A stretch of 40,639 nucleotides of DNA from Dehalococcoidales bacterium (GTDB lineage: Bacteria > Chloroflexota > Dehalococcoidia > Dehalococcoidales > RBG-16-60-22). Location: NCBI GenBank assembly GCA_028712355.1, contig JAQTQH010000007.1, forward strand, positions 1 to 40,639, given 5' to 3'. The notes beneath the pieces were generated by a model. That model was given only the letters and a program-made list of their open reading frames with translations, did not search any database and was not told the origin of the DNA. Positions within the stretch are counted from its first letter, which is position 1; every line of letters starts with the position of its first letter. Shown one piece after another: positions 37,954 to 40,639 of the stretch. The position numbers and the translations under genes were made by a program.

Positions 37954-38030
37954 TGGTAGCGCATACCGGATTCGAACCGGTGATCTCCGCCTTGAGAGGG
38001 CGGCGTCCTAAACCGCTAGACGAATGCGCC
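37954..38030 (-). tRNA. tRNA-Glu (CTC), CCA encoded
   Basis: GGCGCAT...ATGCGCT-A-CCA, CCGCC CTCTCAA GGCGG anticodon arm, TTCGAAT T-loop. Confidence 0.93.
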
Positions 38031-38207
38031 GCGTGAACATGCTCCACCTTGTGGATTCCAGCCAAATTTAGCTTAACATCTCGTATCCGTTTTTGTCAAA
38101 AGTACCTCTCCCAAGCGTGACTAATGTGCTATTAACCGCACGCCATGTTTACTCTATGATAAAGACGAAGCTAGTATTACCACATTCTATTTTGACAGGT
38201 GATGTTA

Positions 38208-39172
38208 TGGATGACAGACCTTTAACAAGTTCCAAAATTGCCCAGCTTGACCAGGTCTACCGGGAGTACAAGAACCGGCTGGAAGAAGCCGAGCGGGAAT
38301 CCAATGATATCGTTAACAGCGCCTGGAAAAAGGCGGAAGCCTTAATCGCCGATGCCCAGAAAAAAGCCCGCCAGACCGCCGATGAAATTGAACTTTCGGC
38401 TAAGAAAGAGGCGGAAAAGATACTGGGCGAGGCTAAAAATACCGCCGAACGGCTGACTAAGGAAACCGAACATAACCTCAAAAAGACCGCCGGGGAAAAG
38501 ACCCGTGGCGAGGTCGAGCGGATCATGGCAGCCACCCGGGAGGAAGCCAGAAGAGAAGCCGCCCGCATCACTGAAGAAGCAAAACAGGAAACAGAGCGCA
38601 TCCTCGGCAGCATCAAAGACGAAGCCCGTGCCGAAGCCGAAAAAGAGATGGCACAAATCGTCAATGAAGCCAAATCGCTCGCCCGCAAAGTGGACGAGGA
38701 ATCCATTGCCCGCGCCGCGGAAACCAACAAACTGCTCATCGAGGTAATGCAAAAAGCAGAAAACTGCTTCAGCAAAATCAGGGCGCAGATGGAAACGGAA
38801 CTCAACGACTACACCTTGACCATCGGCAAGGCTAAAGACACCCTGCAAAACCATACCTTGCTGGAAGAGCTCCGTAAGTCCAGCACCGCCAGCGAAGAAA
38901 AAGAACGCCAGAGCGGCGGCGAATGGAAAGAACTGCGGATTATCTCACCCTATGATGAAAGACAGGTCAAGAGACTAATGGAGTTCCTGCGGCAGATTCC
39001 CAGCATTAAGTTAGCCGGAGAAGAAGTCAGTGAGAACGGTTTTTCCATCTACATCAACATCATTAAACCGATGCCGCTGCTGAAATTACTGAACGGCATT
39101 TCCATGGTGGCAGATTCGGATGCGCGCGGCGACATGATAAAACTCCGGCTTAAGGCGGATGTTACCATTTAG
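38208..39172 (+). CDS. Long Ala/Glu/Lys-rich coiled-coil protein with a small C-terminal domain
   Basis: KKARQTADEIELSAKKEAEKILGEAKNTAERLTKE... periodic heptads; start at ATG 38208 (MDDRPLTSSK) preferred over 38093. Confidence 0.75.
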
Positions 39173-39192
39173 CCGGATATATACCCGCATGA

Positions 39193-39240
39193 ATGGCGTC
39201 CCTAGATCGATTCGAACGCCCGACCAACTCCTTTCTAGGC
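39193..39240 (-). repeat. Degenerate tRNA-Arg 3'-half fragment (candidate att remnant)
   Basis: ATGGCGTCCCTAGATCGATTCGAACGCCCGACCAACTCCTT closely matches the intact tRNA-Arg 3' region from 40329, in the same orientation. Confidence 0.75.
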
Positions 39241-39316
39241 ATCGGTGTTCACAAAATGTTGACATCGGTAGAAGCTGGTGTTAAAGTAGCTGTAAATAAA
39301 AAGGAAGGAGGGTCGA

Positions 39317-39472
39317 ATGGGTATCTTTTCTAACAAGTTGTTGGTTGGTATCGTTTGCATAGTAGCTGGTTTTCTGATTCTACCATTTTTAAGTCTTCCA
39401 TCTATTATTTCCTGGATTATTGGCATCTTCCTTGTCATTTATGGGATTCTGGCGTTACTAGGTAAGAAATAA
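39317..39472 (+). CDS. Small membrane protein, 51 aa
   Basis: AAGGAAGGAGGG SD; MGIFSNKLLVGIVCIVAGFLILPFLSLPSIISWIIGIFLVIYGILALLGKK; terminator downstream. Confidence 0.65.
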   Translation: MGIFSNKLLVGIVCIVAGFLILPFLSLPSIISWIIGIFLVIYGILALLGKK

Positions 39473-39496
39473 AAAGCCACCTATTATCCCAAAAGT

Positions 39497-40270
39497 TCAA
39501 GAAGGGGCTACTTTCTGAGCCCCTTCTTTGTTTATTTTCCGATAAAGCTCAAGGGCATCATCGAAGGTCAAACTTGCTGCATAGTGGCTAACCATGCTCG
39601 GAGATTCCCAACCACCTATAGCCTGAATGACTTTATTAGACAGCCCTGATTTGACGTTGTGAACGCAGAAACCACGCCTGAAGCTATGAGCATTGCAGTG
39701 TATCCCAGCAACTGGGCATAGCCGTTTGAGCATAGTCAAAATACCCCAGGCTGACAGTCCCAGGCTATCATGATTGGTAAACCATTCCTTCACAACGCCA
39801 TTACCAGCTAATGCCTTACGATAGCGGTTACCTTTGCCCAGTATAGTTAAAGTCCCTTCATCCCAATTGAAGTCGGAAGCTCTTACGCTTGCTACTTCCG
39901 ATAGCCTTATTCCCGAGTACCACAGCAAGTTGAGGACAACTCTATCCTGCTTTGATACGCAATGACGGAGTAGGACGTCTAGCTGCTCTTTGCTGATAGC
40001 AGGCAACAGCTTCTTTTGCCGTCTCAATGGCAAGACCTTTTCAATTGGATTGCTGGGAACCTGGTCAGTGTGGTATAGCCACCTGCAAAACGTCTTGATG
40101 CACCTGTAATAGTTATGCTTAGCATTGCCACAGGTCAGAGACTTCAGAAATGTATTGATTCCTTCAGGCGTGATGGGATAGCCGATAAATCTATCTAAGG
40201 CTAGATGGTAGAGTCTGAAAGTCTTTGGACTTGTCCCTGTAGCTCTCGAAGCTAAGAAATTGTCGAGGAT
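39497..40270 (-). CDS. Tyrosine recombinase/integrase, 5' end uncertain (possible pseudogene)
   Basis: LLWYSGIRLSEVASVRASDFNW, CNAHSFRRGFCVHNVKSG, VIQAIGGWESPSMVSHYAA. In-frame SAM-like domain ILDNFLASRATGTSPKTFRLYHLALDRF... extends upstream of the track start to about 40270 with no ATG/GTG/TTG. Confidence 0.8.
   Translation of the reverse strand: MLDNFLASRATGTSPKTFRLYHLALDRFIGYPITPEGINTFLKSLTCGNAKHNYYRCIKTFCRWLYHTDQVPSNPIEKVLPLRRQKKLLPAISKEQLDVLLRHCVSKQDRVVLNLLWYSGIRLSEVASVRASDFNWDEGTLTILGKGNRYRKALAGNGVVKEWFTNHDSLGLSAWGILTMLKRLCPVAGIHCNAHSFRRGFCVHNVKSGLSNKVIQAIGGWESPSMVSHYAASLTFDDALELYRKINKEGAQKVAPS
39500..39527 (+). terminator. Rho-independent terminator after the small membrane ORF, overlapping the integrase 3' end
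   Basis: AGAAGGGGCT-ACTTTCTG-AGCCCCTTCT followed by TTGTTTATTTT. Confidence 0.75.
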
Positions 40271-40329
40271 TTAGGTTGTGAACTTTGTGAGCTTTTGTAA
40301 ACTGTTCACAAATTTTTGAGCGTGAAAGA

Positions 40330-40406
40330 TGGCGTCCCTGGAGCGATTCGAACGCTCGACCAACTGCTTAGAAGGCAGCTGCTCTATCCAGCTGAGCTAC
40401 AGGGAC
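40330..40406 (-). tRNA. tRNA-Arg (TCT), CCA encoded
   Basis: GTCCCTG...CAGGGAC-G-CCA, CTTCTAA anticodon loop, TTCGAAT T-loop. Confidence 0.94.
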
Positions 40407-40440
40407 ACGTGAACTATAGCTAAATTCTACGACAAACTGA

Positions 40441-40635
40441 ATGGCAAAACAAGTCGTAGACCAACTGCTTATTGATTCTTTAGTTACCACCACAAGCCTT
40501 GAATCCCTGACCAAAGGATACCTCTTAAACTGTAGGACTGAAAACAAATCCCCTAAGACAATACGAGGTTATGAATCATCGCTCCGTAACTTCAACTGGT
40601 ATTGCAAACAAGAGGGATTCCCCGAAGTCCAATAG
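40441..40635 (+). CDS. Phage integrase N-terminal SAM-like domain, truncated (64 aa)
   Basis: LTKGYLLNCRTENKSPKTIRGYESSLRNFNWYCKQEG; stops at TAG near the window end. Confidence 0.6.
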   Translation: MAKQVVDQLLIDSLVTTTSLESLTKGYLLNCRTENKSPKTIRGYESSLRNFNWYCKQEGFPEVQ

Positions 40636-40639
40636 CTAA

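Larger units (their letters stand above)
39193..40406. mobile_element. Remnant of a tRNA-Arg-targeted integrative element
   Basis: tRNA fragment and intact tRNA as direct repeats flanking a tyrosine recombinase. Confidence 0.6.

Noticed and set aside
1-40639. CRISPR arrays, rRNA genes, complete transposases or toxin-antitoxin/defence cassettes
   Set aside because: None seen; no regularly spaced repeats and no recognisable motifs of those systems.

Overview
The window is 40.6 kb of a bacterial chromosome, and its gene content resembles Dehalococcoidia/Chloroflexota (an inference from gene content only). It is densely coded. The 5' part is mostly housekeeping: prfB with a programmed +1 frameshift (truncated by the window start), nfi, argC, an MFS transporter, gltX, rluD, lspA and a DksA/TraR-type gene. 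Other genes there are two CaiB/BaiF CoA-transferases, a PspC/LiaF-like envelope cluster and a zinc alcohol dehydrogenase. Four tRNAs are present: Glu-TTC, Val-CAC, Glu-CTC and Arg-TCT. The most notable region is 22.7-32.7 kb. It is a co-directional cluster of a four-subunit 2-oxoacid:ferredoxin oxidoreductase (KorDABC-like) followed by a 950-aa HdrA/GltD-type flavoprotein fusion, an MvhD-like protein, an HdrC-HdrB fusion and an HdrA-MvhD fusion. The HdrA-MvhD gene is split in the ORF track by a TGA that is very probably selenocysteine: it lies in frame within a DCSI-U-I-L-G-P-K motif and is followed by a perfect 7-bp hairpin with a GGTC loop, resembling a bacterial SECIS. Other points of interest are a tandem DUF1538 pair with a PII-like protein, a GNAT-HDAC fusion divergent from a stand-alone C39-like peptidase, and a split methylmalonyl-CoA mutase with epimerase. 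At the 3' end a tyrosine recombinase lies between an intact tRNA-Arg and a degenerate tRNA-Arg 3' fragment, which looks like a decayed integrative element. All functional assignments come from reading motifs and were not checked by database search.
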